Part shown: positions 1 to 6,040 of the stretch, one piece after another
How the letters are laid out: every line of letters starts with the position of its first letter
Position numbering within the stretch: position 1 is the first letter of the stretch
Source of the DNA: an uncultured Ruminococcus sp.
GTDB lineage: Bacteria; Bacillota; Clostridia; Oscillospirales; Acutalibacteraceae
Length of the DNA: 48,553 nt
Direction: 5' to 3'
NCBI GenBank assembly: GCA_902803805.1
Contig: CADCRH010000021.1
Coordinates: 1-48,553 of the forward strand
Position numbers and translations under genes: made by a program
Notes under the pieces: generated by a model
Told to the model about the DNA's origin: nothing
The model's input: only the letters and a program-made list of their open reading frames with translations
Databases searched by the model: none

Positions 1-61
1 AGCTTTATGCGAACACATCAAAAACGATATGACCAAACAATAATTTTTTCGGGGTGATTTT

Positions 62-781
62 TTGCAGGAAAATATTTGCAGTATTCCGATCAATGATGTT
101 TTTATGCCGAAAGATGGTTGCCCTATGTGCCGTATGAGAGATATGCTTGAACACCGAAAGGCAGAATATATCACGGGTTCAGCAATGATGGAACCGAATG
201 TCAGGATCAAAACCAACGAACAGGGCTTTTGCTACCGGCATTTTTCTATGATGGTCAAGCTTGGAAAGCGCCTTTCCAATGCCTTGATACTTGACAGTCA
301 TTTACAGAAAATTTCCGAGGAGCTGATCCCTACCAATCCCAACGGCAAACCCGACAAGAAAAAACTGGCGGCTATCGAAGATCTGACACACGATTGCTTT
401 ATTTGCCGTGACATTAAGGACAATATGGAAAATATGGTACGAATCGTTCACGCTATGTGGATCAGTGAGCCGGAATTCAGGCAGTTGTATGCTGAACAAC
501 CGTATATTTGCCTTGAACATTTTTCGCTTTTGATGAATGTTGACCGAAAGGGACTCGGAAAAAGTCTGAATGATTTTTATGTGGCAACTTCTAAACTCAC
601 AGGCGGCTATCTGGAAACGCTTCGCGCAGATATTTCGCATTTCTGCCGAATGTTTGACTACAGGAATGCCGATTCGGACTGGGGAAATTCAAAGGACAGC
701 ATTGAACGCTCGATAGAGTTTTTAACCGGAGAAAAAATCGAGGTTGAACCTGATGAAACTCCGCAGAAAACAGAAGAATAA
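62..781 (+). CDS. DUF6062 family protein, Cys-rich, function unknown
   Basis: A 239-residue soluble protein with paired-cysteine motifs: CPMC near residue 20, a lone Cys plus His in the GFCYRHF segment near residue 57, CFIC near residue 113, and CLEHF near residue 151. The spacing suggests a metal-binding or redox-sensitive protein. The GFCxxHF and MMEPNVRIKTN segments resemble the DUF6062 family of Firmicutes, whose role is not established. No signal peptide or membrane segment is visible. The start is TTG, preceded by GGGGTGA at 51-57; an in-frame stop lies just upstream, so no longer form is possible. The gene stands alone on the plus strand and ends at a strong terminator that it shares with hpf. 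Confidence 0.82.
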   Translation: MQENICSIPINDVFMPKDGCPMCRMRDMLEHRKAEYITGSAMMEPNVRIKTNEQGFCYRHFSMMVKLGKRLSNALILDSHLQKISEELIPTNPNGKPDKKKLAAIEDLTHDCFICRDIKDNMENMVRIVHAMWISEPEFRQLYAEQPYICLEHFSLLMNVDRKGLGKSLNDFYVATSKLTGGYLETLRADISHFCRMFDYRNADSDWGNSKDSIERSIEFLTGEKIEVEPDETPQKTEE

Positions 782-785
782 ATAA

Positions 786-820
786 AAATCGGTGCAGGAA
801 AACTGCACCGATTTTTTTGT
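786..820. terminator. Bidirectional intrinsic terminator between DUF6062 gene and hpf
   Basis: A perfect 12-bp stem (786-797 with 803-814), a GAAAA loop and a T-run on either side. It serves the plus-strand DUF6062 gene and the convergent minus-strand hpf gene. Confidence 0.9.
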
Positions 821-850
821 TGATGATTTGAAAAATTTTTGAACAGCGAT

Positions 851-1393
851 TTATTCAGCAGGTTCAAGAAGTCCGTAAGTTCCGTTTTTGCGCTTATAAA
901 CAACATTGATTTCGTTAGTACTGCTGTTGCGGAACATAAAGAACTGGTGACCTATCATATTCATCTGAAGAATCGCTTCTTCTACGTTCAGCGGTTTTAC
1001 CGAGAAAGTCTTTGTACGAACAACGGAATAATCATCGTCGTCCATCGCGATCTCATCATAGCCTGTCGGCTCATCGGCAAAGTACTTGTCAAACGATTCC
1101 GGCTTAATTTTCTTGCTCAGCTTTGTCTTGTTCTTTCTGATCTGTCCTCCAAGTATATCAACAACCGCATCCAGTGCGTCGTTCATTTCAAGTGCCGTAC
1201 TTTCTGCACGATACATCATTCCGTTATCTCTTATCATAACCTCGACTGTCTGACGGTTCTTTTCAACTGTTACCGTTACAACGGCTTCCGCATCATCGGA
1301 GTAAATTTTTTCAAATTTACCGAGTTTTCTGTAAACACGTTCTTTAAAGTTGTCTTTGAGATTGACTTTTCTGCCTATTATGTTGTATTTCAT
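851..1393 (-). CDS. hpf: Ribosome hibernation promoting factor, long form (HPF)
   Basis: 180 residues, the size of the long HPF that dimerises 70S ribosomes into inactive 100S particles in stationary phase. The N-terminal ~100 residues are the beta-alpha RaiA/HPF domain that occupies the mRNA/tRNA channel. An acidic linker (TGYDEIAMDDDD) leads to the C-terminal dimerisation domain from about residue 125 (VVRTKTFSVKPLNVEEAI, GHQFFMFRN, YGLLEP). The ATG has an AAGGAGG at 1404-1410. It is monocistronic, with a TATAAT-type -10 element about 50 bases upstream, and shares a terminator with the preceding plus-strand gene. Confidence 0.96.
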   Translation of the reverse strand: MKYNIIGRKVNLKDNFKERVYRKLGKFEKIYSDDAEAVVTVTVEKNRQTVEVMIRDNGMMYRAESTALEMNDALDAVVDILGGQIRKNKTKLSKKIKPESFDKYFADEPTGYDEIAMDDDDYSVVRTKTFSVKPLNVEEAILQMNMIGHQFFMFRNSSTNEINVVYKRKNGTYGLLEPAE

Positions 1394-1418
1394 AAGAGTG
1401 AAGCCTCCTTAAATGTAC

Positions 1419-1450
1419 TCAATCCCGTTTCCGAGATTGAATCTATTATA
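1419..1450 (-). promoter_or_regulatory. hpf promoter -10 and 5'-UTR hairpin
   Basis: On the minus strand an extended -10 (TGTTATAAT, core at 1445-1450) lies upstream of hpf; no good -35 is seen. Directly downstream, 1419-1426 pairs with 1433-1440 (8 bp, one GU) around a 6-nt loop, just ahead of the Shine-Dalgarno. Promoter use and any function of the hairpin are inferred. Confidence 0.45.
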
Positions 1451-1545
1451 ACACAATAGCTAAAAAAATAAAATAGAAATACCAAAAATTATGAAAAAAT
1501 AATGTAAAAAATTTATTAAACAATTTTATACATTATCACAAAATT

Positions 1546-1576
1546 TAATTCATAATTCATAATTGCCCTGCGGGGA
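1546..1576. repeat. Dispersed AT-rich repeat with CCCTGCGGGG core
   Basis: Tandem ATTCATA units followed by ATTGCCCTGCGGGG. The same arrangement, in either orientation, recurs near 8537-8634, 23420-23464, 31104-31140 and 48527-48553. It lies in the 241-base gap between hpf and the amidohydrolase gene, which otherwise contains only AT-rich sequence. Confidence 0.75.
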
Positions 1577-1635
1577 ACAGGTAAAAAATCGCTGACAGTC
1601 ATTATTAATATTATAAAGTAAAATTTTTTCCTATA

Positions 1636-2808
1636 TTATTCCCGACTGAACACAGATCTGCCGTTGACAAATACACTGACGGGTTTGTTCATAATGTCGA
1701 GGGGGTCACCGTCATAGATGACAAAATCGGCATCCTTCCCTATTTCTATCGAACCGACACGCTCGGAAATACCGCATATTTTGGCAGGCTCTATGGTGAT
1801 GGCACGAAGCGCCTTGGTGCTGTCCATTCCCTCACGAACAGCAACCGCCGCACATAATGTCAGATATTGAATCGGTGTTTCGGGGTGGTCTGTGATGATC
1901 GCTGTGGGAATAGAATGTGATGAAATAATTCCTGGTGAGCGCGGTGTCATATTTTTCAGTTCGGGCTTGCTTCTGTCTGTCAGGAAAGGTCCGGAAAGAA
2001 TACCTTTTATATTTGCTTCCGATAATTCCTCGGTAATCAGGTGCGCCTCTGTCGCGTGAACCAGAACACAGTCTATGTCAAATTCTTTGGAAATACGCAG
2101 CGCAGTAAATATATCATCGGCACGGTGAACGTGAAAATGTGCCGGGATCTCTTTTTGGAACAGCGGAACAAGTGCATCATATTTTGCGTCAAATTCGGGA
2201 CTGTCATCGTTTTCTTTATCCTCGAAAGCATTTTTCTTGTCAATATAATATCTGCGCGCCTTTGTGAGCGTTTCCCGTATCAGGGCGGCAGTAGCCATAC
2301 GTGTTACGGGAGATTGATCTTTATCGTGAAAAGTCGATTTCGGATTTTCGCCCAGTGCAAATTTGATGGCGACAGGTGCGGCAATGATCATTTTATCGAT
2401 ACATCTGCCGCAGGTTTTGACAGCCGCGATTTGTCCTGCAATCGGATCCGCACTGCCAGGTCCTGTCAGAACGGTGGTAATACCTGCCGCAAGCGCTTCT
2501 TGAAAATATCCGTCCATAGGGTTAACAGCATCGATCGCACGAAGCTGGGGCATAATCGGATCGGAATCCTCATTGCCGTCGTCACCCTCAAAACAGATGG
2601 AATCCCCGAACATTCCAAGATGGGTATGGGCGTCAACAAAGCCCGGATAAACGCTTTTTCCACAGAGGTTCAGCACCTCCGAATCGATGATCTCAATGGA
2701 ATCCATATCGCCCATTGCAATGATTTTCCCGTTTTGGTAGCGTATATAACCTTTTTCTATCACCGTATTTTTTGAATCCATTGTATGTATTTTTGCATTA
2801 ATAATCAT
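1636..2808 (-). CDS. Metal-dependent amidohydrolase (imidazolonepropionase-like)
   Basis: 390 residues from the ATG at 2808, which has AGGAAG just upstream. The open frame continues further 5' but runs through the terminator of the preceding gene, so the longer form was rejected. It belongs to the amidohydrolase superfamily: beta-sandwich residues at the N terminus, the metal-binding DAHTHLG (HxH at 61-63), further candidate ligands in HFHVHR and HATEAH, and DHPETP for the late Asp. The C terminus has the usual GSIEIGKDADFVIYDGDPLD strand region. The substrate is unknown; the family includes imidazolonepropionase, dipeptidases and cyclic amide hydrolases. No pathway partner is adjacent. Cytosolic, as no signal peptide is seen. 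Confidence 0.88.
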   Translation of the reverse strand: MIINAKIHTMDSKNTVIEKGYIRYQNGKIIAMGDMDSIEIIDSEVLNLCGKSVYPGFVDAHTHLGMFGDSICFEGDDGNEDSDPIMPQLRAIDAVNPMDGYFQEALAAGITTVLTGPGSADPIAGQIAAVKTCGRCIDKMIIAAPVAIKFALGENPKSTFHDKDQSPVTRMATAALIRETLTKARRYYIDKKNAFEDKENDDSPEFDAKYDALVPLFQKEIPAHFHVHRADDIFTALRISKEFDIDCVLVHATEAHLITEELSEANIKGILSGPFLTDRSKPELKNMTPRSPGIISSHSIPTAIITDHPETPIQYLTLCAAVAVREGMDSTKALRAITIEPAKICGISERVGSIEIGKDADFVIYDGDPLDIMNKPVSVFVNGRSVFSRE

Positions 2809-2837
2809 AAAATCTTCCTTTGTTTCGGTAAAATCAA

Positions 2838-2866
2838 AAACAGAGAGCCGATAAAACGGCTCTCCG
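2838..2866 (-). terminator. Intrinsic terminator after yabR
   Basis: An 8-bp GC-rich stem (2843-2850 with 2857-2864), 6-nt loop and a T-rich run on the minus strand. It separates the S1-domain gene from the downstream amidohydrolase. Confidence 0.85.
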
Positions 2867-2875
2867 AAAACTTGA

Positions 2876-3340
2876 TTATTTTTGAGAATTGCCTCTCCTT
2901 GAATAACCGCTGCGCCTTGACTCGCTCGCACCACGCTTCAGGTCGGACATTTTTTCGTCACTTGCCTGCTTGAACTTTGACAGCATATCCTCAAAGCTTG
3001 ACGGTTCGGAGCGTTTTTGCGGCTGCCATTCGTAGCTTCCGGGACGTGACGGCTGACGCGGGGATGAATTGCGGTTCTGATTAAAAGAAGGCTTTTTCTG
3101 CTGCTGCGGCAGCGCCTTTTTTATCGACAGGCTGATTTTTCCCTCGTCGCTTATGCCAAGTATCTTTACTTTTACGGACTGCCCCTCTTTCAGGAATTCC
3201 TTAATGTCGTTTACATAGGTCGGAGCAACCTCGGAAATATGCACCATTCCTGTTTTACCGCCCTCAAGGTCGATAAAAGCACCGAACTTTGTAATACCGG
3301 TAACCTTGCCTTCTACGATCATTCCTACTTCAAGCCCCAT
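2876..3340 (-). CDS. yabR: Single S1-domain RNA-binding protein (YabR-like)
   Basis: 154 residues from the ATG at 3340. Residues 1-75 form one S1/OB-fold domain (EGKVTGITKFGAFIDLEGGKTGMVHISEV, KVKILGISDEGKISLSIKKA). The rest is a low-complexity Q/S/R/P-rich tail, probably disordered and RNA-binding. It immediately follows divIC, the same order as divIC-yabR in Bacillus. An AGGAG at 3354-3358 sits a little far from the ATG; a TTG at 3364 overlapping the divIC stop is a possible alternative. It probably binds RNA or ribosomes in the cytosol; its exact role is not known from sequence. Confidence 0.9.
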   Translation of the reverse strand: MGLEVGMIVEGKVTGITKFGAFIDLEGGKTGMVHISEVAPTYVNDIKEFLKEGQSVKVKILGISDEGKISLSIKKALPQQQKKPSFNQNRNSSPRQPSRPGSYEWQPQKRSEPSSFEDMLSKFKQASDEKMSDLKRGASESRRSGYSRRGNSQK

Positions 3341-3360
3341 ACTAAAAACGATTTCTCCTC

Positions 3361-3708
3361 TCAATCACCGGCAATGTTAATAAATACAACTTCACCGTTT
3401 TTTACATAATCCAAATCTTCCCTTGCAACTCGCTCAATATAGTCAGAAAAAGAACTTAAATCATCGCTGTCAACTGCGTCGGCAACTTTTTTTAATTCCG
3501 TATTTTTAATTTTCTGAATCGAAATAGTGTTATTAAGCTCGCTCAGCTCGGTTCTTGCATTACTGATTTTTATTTGTTGATCAACAATCGTCACGGCAAT
3601 ATAAAGAGAAAAACATATTAACGCAAATATGAGAATCCAATTACACCTTTTTTTGGTTTTCTTGGTAAGCTTCGGCTTACTCAAACGTCTTTGTATCGTT
3701 TTCGGCAT
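3361..3708 (-). CDS. divIC: Septum formation initiator DivIC/FtsB family
   Basis: 115 residues. There is a basic cytoplasmic N terminus (residues 1-22), one transmembrane helix (about 24-43), a coiled coil (about 45-78) and a short extracytoplasmic tail containing the conserved region ERVAREDLDYVKNGEVVF. Family members form the DivIB-DivIC-FtsL complex that activates septal peptidoglycan synthesis. The ATG has AAGGGG at 3717-3722. It has its own sigma-A-like promoter (3762-3791), which fits a vegetative division role independent of the upstream spore genes yabP and yabQ. Confidence 0.92.
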   Translation of the reverse strand: MPKTIQRRLSKPKLTKKTKKRCNWILIFALICFSLYIAVTIVDQQIKISNARTELSELNNTISIQKIKNTELKKVADAVDSDDLSSFSDYIERVAREDLDYVKNGEVVFINIAGD

Positions 3709-3761
3709 AACATAATCCCCTTCTCAAAATATTGTTCCTTCATTATTGATTTAACAAGCCT

Positions 3762-3791
3762 ATTATACAACATCTTACAGGTATATTGCAA
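3762..3791 (-). promoter_or_regulatory. Sigma-A-type promoter for divIC-yabR
   Basis: Minus strand TTGCAA (3786-3791), an 18-bp spacer and TATAAT (3762-3767), placed in the 102-base gap between yabQ and divIC. Confidence 0.7.
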
Positions 3792-3810
3792 GAGAATTAA
3801 GAATACTTTT

Positions 3811-4230
3811 TTATTTTTTTGTCTTTTTTAATATTATTTTACATTTTTTCTTCAAGGAACAAGTGACTTTTCTTATAAGATTGCATATAGGATCGGAGAT
3901 AAAGTGATAGATCCTGCATAAAATTCCGAAAACGACAGCAGCCGACCTTTTCAGCACACGACCGATCGTAAAATAGATAAGAACAAAACTGATACATTCC
4001 GCAAAGATGGTATAAAACCTGACGATCCCGTTTGTCAGCGCGGCGGCAAACAGGAAATTGACAAATGCCGCAAAAACCATAAACAGTATATCGCCGGTCA
4101 CCAGTAAAGACTTGCTCGGCGGCGACAGCTCACGAACCACCATCACGACAATATATACCGCTGTCAGCAACGCTCCGAGAACAAACGACCACCAAAATGA
4201 ATTGACCTGCTCATACAGTGTCAGCTCCAC
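3811..4230 (-). CDS. yabQ: Spore cortex protein YabQ
   Basis: 139 residues with four predicted membrane helices (roughly 13-33, 42-60, 62-80 and 85-105) and a Lys-rich C terminus. The N-terminal LYEQVNSFWWSFVLGALL segment and its place directly after yabP identify YabQ, an integral membrane protein needed for spore cortex formation in Bacillus. It starts 9 bases after the yabP stop and is probably cotranscribed with yabP. Its presence suggests the host can, or could until recently, form endospores. Confidence 0.9.
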   Translation of the reverse strand: MELTLYEQVNSFWWSFVLGALLTAVYIVVMVVRELSPPSKSLLVTGDILFMVFAAFVNFLFAAALTNGIVRFYTIFAECISFVLIYFTIGRVLKRSAAVVFGILCRIYHFISDPICNLIRKVTCSLKKKCKIILKKTKK

Positions 4231-4239
4231 CGAATCACC

Positions 4240-4524
4240 CTATCTGAACAGGCGGCTGAAAAAACCGCCCTCCTGCTGTTTATTTTCGGAATAGGTGAGC
4301 GAATCTATGGTGCCGTCCATCGTCAGTTCGCCGGTTTCTACACTGAACTTGTTGATATGAAGCCTGCTTCCTTTGACGGACAGTTCCCCCATCTCCGTTA
4401 CAAGAACCACATTTTCTTCATTAAAGCCCGAAACGTCCGAAACCCCCGACAGAGAAAGAGCCCTTCTGTTTTCAAGAATAAGACTGTGCTTTTTGTGCTG
4501 ATTGGTTTTTTCCTCGGCAGGCAT
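4240..4524 (-). CDS. yabP: Sporulation protein YabP
   Basis: 94 residues of the YabP/YqfC family. The body SLSGVSDVSGFNEENVVLVT and ELTMDGTIDSLTY is typical; these proteins act in the mother cell during sporulation. The ATG has GAAGGGAAAG upstream, partly inside an 11-bp inverted repeat. A sigma-E-like promoter sits between it and rqcP (4560-4589). Followed by yabQ. Confidence 0.92.
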   Translation of the reverse strand: MPAEEKTNQHKKHSLILENRRALSLSGVSDVSGFNEENVVLVTEMGELSVKGSRLHINKFSVETGELTMDGTIDSLTYSENKQQEGGFFSRLFR

Positions 4525-4537
4525 ATTCTCACTTTCC

Positions 4538-4571
4538 CTTCATAAAAACTCTTGTTGTAATTTTTATGAAG
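4538..4571 (-). promoter_or_regulatory. 11-bp inverted repeat overlapping the yabP ribosome-binding region
   Basis: Perfect arms 4538-4548 and 4561-4571 with a 12-nt loop. One arm ends in the GAAG that begins the yabP Shine-Dalgarno. There is no T-run, so it is not a standard terminator; it could hide the ribosome-binding site or act as an RNA-processing or protein-binding site. Confidence 0.55.
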
Positions 4572-4589
4572 CAAATCGGAAAATTATGA
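4560..4589 (-). promoter_or_regulatory. Possible sigma-E promoter for yabPQ
   Basis: Minus strand TCATAAT (4583-4589), exactly 14 bases, then CATAAAAAT (4560-4568). This resembles the Bacillus sigma-E consensus (kmATATT, N14-15, CATACAmT), and sigma-E drives yabP in Bacillus. It is a match by eye only. Confidence 0.4.
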
Positions 4590-4593
4590 ATTA
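4581..4593. repeat. Fragment of the ATTCATAATT repeat at the rqcP stop codon
   Basis: The minus strand reads TAATTCATAATTT with the rqcP stop as its first three bases. It is short and could be chance alone, but other genes in this window show the same arrangement. Confidence 0.4.
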
Positions 4594-4839
4594 TCCATTC
4601 TGAATCATCTTGTACATCAAACCTGCTTCCTCTTTTTTGGCATATTCATTGATACTGAGCACCTCGGCTTTGATCGGATGAGCACCAAGCGCAATTTCTA
4701 AAATGTCGCCTACCTTTACATCGTATGAGGCACGGGCAGGCTTTCCGTTCACAAGCACTCTGCCTGCATCACAGGCTTCATTGGCAACGGTTCTTCTTTT
4801 GATGATCCTGGATACTTTTAAGTATTTGTCAAGTCGCAT
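4591..4839 (-). CDS. rqcP: S4-domain ribosome quality-control protein RqcP (YabO)
   Basis: 82 residues, nearly all one S4 RNA-binding domain: MRLDKYLKVSRIIKRR at the start, then ANEACDAGRVLVNGKPARAS and VKVGDILEI. In Bacillus, RqcP works with RqcH to add C-terminal alanine tails to nascent chains on stalled 60S-like (50S) subunits. AAGGAGGA precedes the ATG. It follows an intrinsic terminator after hup, so it relies on read-through or an unseen promoter. Its stop codon merges with a fragment of the dispersed ATTCATAATT repeat. Confidence 0.94.
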   Translation of the reverse strand: MRLDKYLKVSRIIKRRTVANEACDAGRVLVNGKPARASYDVKVGDILEIALGAHPIKAEVLSINEYAKKEEAGLMYKMIQNG

Positions 4840-4855
4840 TATGAATCCTCCTTTT

Positions 4856-4889
4856 CAGACAAAAAACCGACCTTTCAACAGGTCGGTTT
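4856..4889 (-). terminator. Intrinsic terminator after hup
   Basis: A perfect 10-bp stem (4864-4873 with 4880-4889), 6-nt loop and a T6 run on the minus strand. It lies inside the spoVB-yabR cluster, between hup and rqcP. Confidence 0.9.
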
Positions 4890-4899
4890 CCTCTGTCAA

Positions 4900-5178
4900 T
4901 TATTTCTTGTCAACAGCTTCCTTGAAAGCTTTGCCTGCCTTGAAAGCCGGAACCTTTGAAGCGGCAATGGTGATTTTCTCGTTTGTACGGGGATCGCAGC
5001 CGATTCTTTCTTTTCTTTCACGACGCTCAAATGTACCGAAACCGACAATACGAATTTCTTCGCCGTTTGCTACCTGCTCAACGATGGTATCAAGCACTGC
5101 GGTCACTGCTTTTTCAGCGTCTTTTTTTGTGATTTCTGCCTTCTCAGCTACTGCGGAAATAAGCTCTGATTTGTTCAT
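4900..5178 (-). CDS. hup: HU family DNA-binding protein
   Basis: 92 residues, the usual HU length. It starts MNKSELISAVAEKAEITKKD and has the DNA-wrapping beta-arm signature GFGTFERRERKERIGCDPRT, followed by KVPAFKAGKAFKEAV. HU is the main nucleoid-bending protein. The ATG at 5178 was chosen because HU begins MNK-S/A-E and GGAGG lies at 5188-5192, within the end of mazG; the longer upstream frame reads through mazG. The two genes overlap slightly at the Shine-Dalgarno and are probably translationally coupled. Confidence 0.97.
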   Translation of the reverse strand: MNKSELISAVAEKAEITKKDAEKAVTAVLDTIVEQVANGEEIRIVGFGTFERRERKERIGCDPRTNEKITIAASKVPAFKAGKAFKEAVDKK

Positions 5179-5179
5179 T

Positions 5180-5992
5180 TTAAATTTCCTCCAAATTTTT
5201 TTCTTTTTTTGAAATTTCATTCCAAAGTCCGCCCGATGCTTTCGCATCAAGGCTCTGTATATCAATGCCTCTTTGAGCAGCGAGATTTTCCAACTCTTTA
5301 AACTGCTCCGTGAATTGTTCACAGGCATTATACAGCGATTGCTCGCAGTCGGTTTTCAAAAATCTTGAAAGCGCAACAACGGAAAACAGAAGCTGACCGA
5401 TATTTTTTTCATAAGAACCGCTGTCATCTTCATCAACAGACTTTTTCAGCACTTCCAACCGCTCGCTGACAGCGTTGAGTGCTGCATTGGTATCGGTATA
5501 GTCAAGTCCTGCACGGCTCGCCTTTTTTTGAAGCTTTTCACTTCTCATCAGCGACGGAAGTGTTTTTGAAACACTGTCCATTGCTTCGCTCGGCTTTTTC
5601 TGCGAATGTGTTTCCATCTTTATCGCGTCCCAGTTTTTGAGAACCTGTTCAGTGGTATCGGCGGTGACATCACCGAAAACGTGCGGATGACGAATAATCA
5701 TCTTTCGGCACACCTCATCGGCAACATCGTCAAGGGTAAAACTGTTTTTCTCGGTTTCTATCACACAATGAAAAACAACCTGAAGCAGTACATCGCCAAG
5801 CTCCTCCCGCAGATGTTCCGTATCCTTGTCATCTATCGCTTCGACAGCTTCATAGACTTCCTCGATAAAATCCTTGCGAATTGTTTCGTGCGTCTGAACC
5901 TTATCCCACGGACAGCCGTTCGGTGAACGGAGAATCTTTACGATCTCAACAAGGTCATCCACATTATAGTGTTCTTTAGTTTTAATATCCAC
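5180..5992 (-). CDS. mazG: Nucleoside triphosphate pyrophosphohydrolase MazG
   Basis: 270 residues with two MazG repeats. The first has the metal-binding EEVYEAVEAI and EELGDVLLQVVFH helices (about residues 43-80). The second half is weaker (AALNAVSERLEVL, IGQLLFSVVALSRFL). MazG hydrolyses NTPs and dNTPs to monophosphates, clearing damaged nucleotides. The N terminus has RSPNGCPWDKVQTHETIR, diagnostic for the family. The start is GTG with AAGGAG at 6001-6006. It lacks the tetrapyrrole-methylase half found in Bacillus YabN. Confidence 0.95.
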   Translation of the reverse strand: MDIKTKEHYNVDDLVEIVKILRSPNGCPWDKVQTHETIRKDFIEEVYEAVEAIDDKDTEHLREELGDVLLQVVFHCVIETEKNSFTLDDVADEVCRKMIIRHPHVFGDVTADTTEQVLKNWDAIKMETHSQKKPSEAMDSVSKTLPSLMRSEKLQKKASRAGLDYTDTNAALNAVSERLEVLKKSVDEDDSGSYEKNIGQLLFSVVALSRFLKTDCEQSLYNACEQFTEQFKELENLAAQRGIDIQSLDAKASGGLWNEISKKEKNLEEI

Positions 5993-6040
5993 GGCTTTCT
6001 CTCCTTAAGAGCTTTGCAAATATGCTTACAATATAGTATT

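Noticed and set aside
839-1459. Long open frame opposite hpf
   Set aside because: A mirror frame of a well-recognised conserved gene, with no family resemblance and no ribosome site.
2809-2934. 42-residue N-terminal extension of the amidohydrolase reading frame
   Set aside because: It runs through the intrinsic terminator of the upstream S1-domain gene and does not look like the family; ATG 2808 has a good ribosome site.
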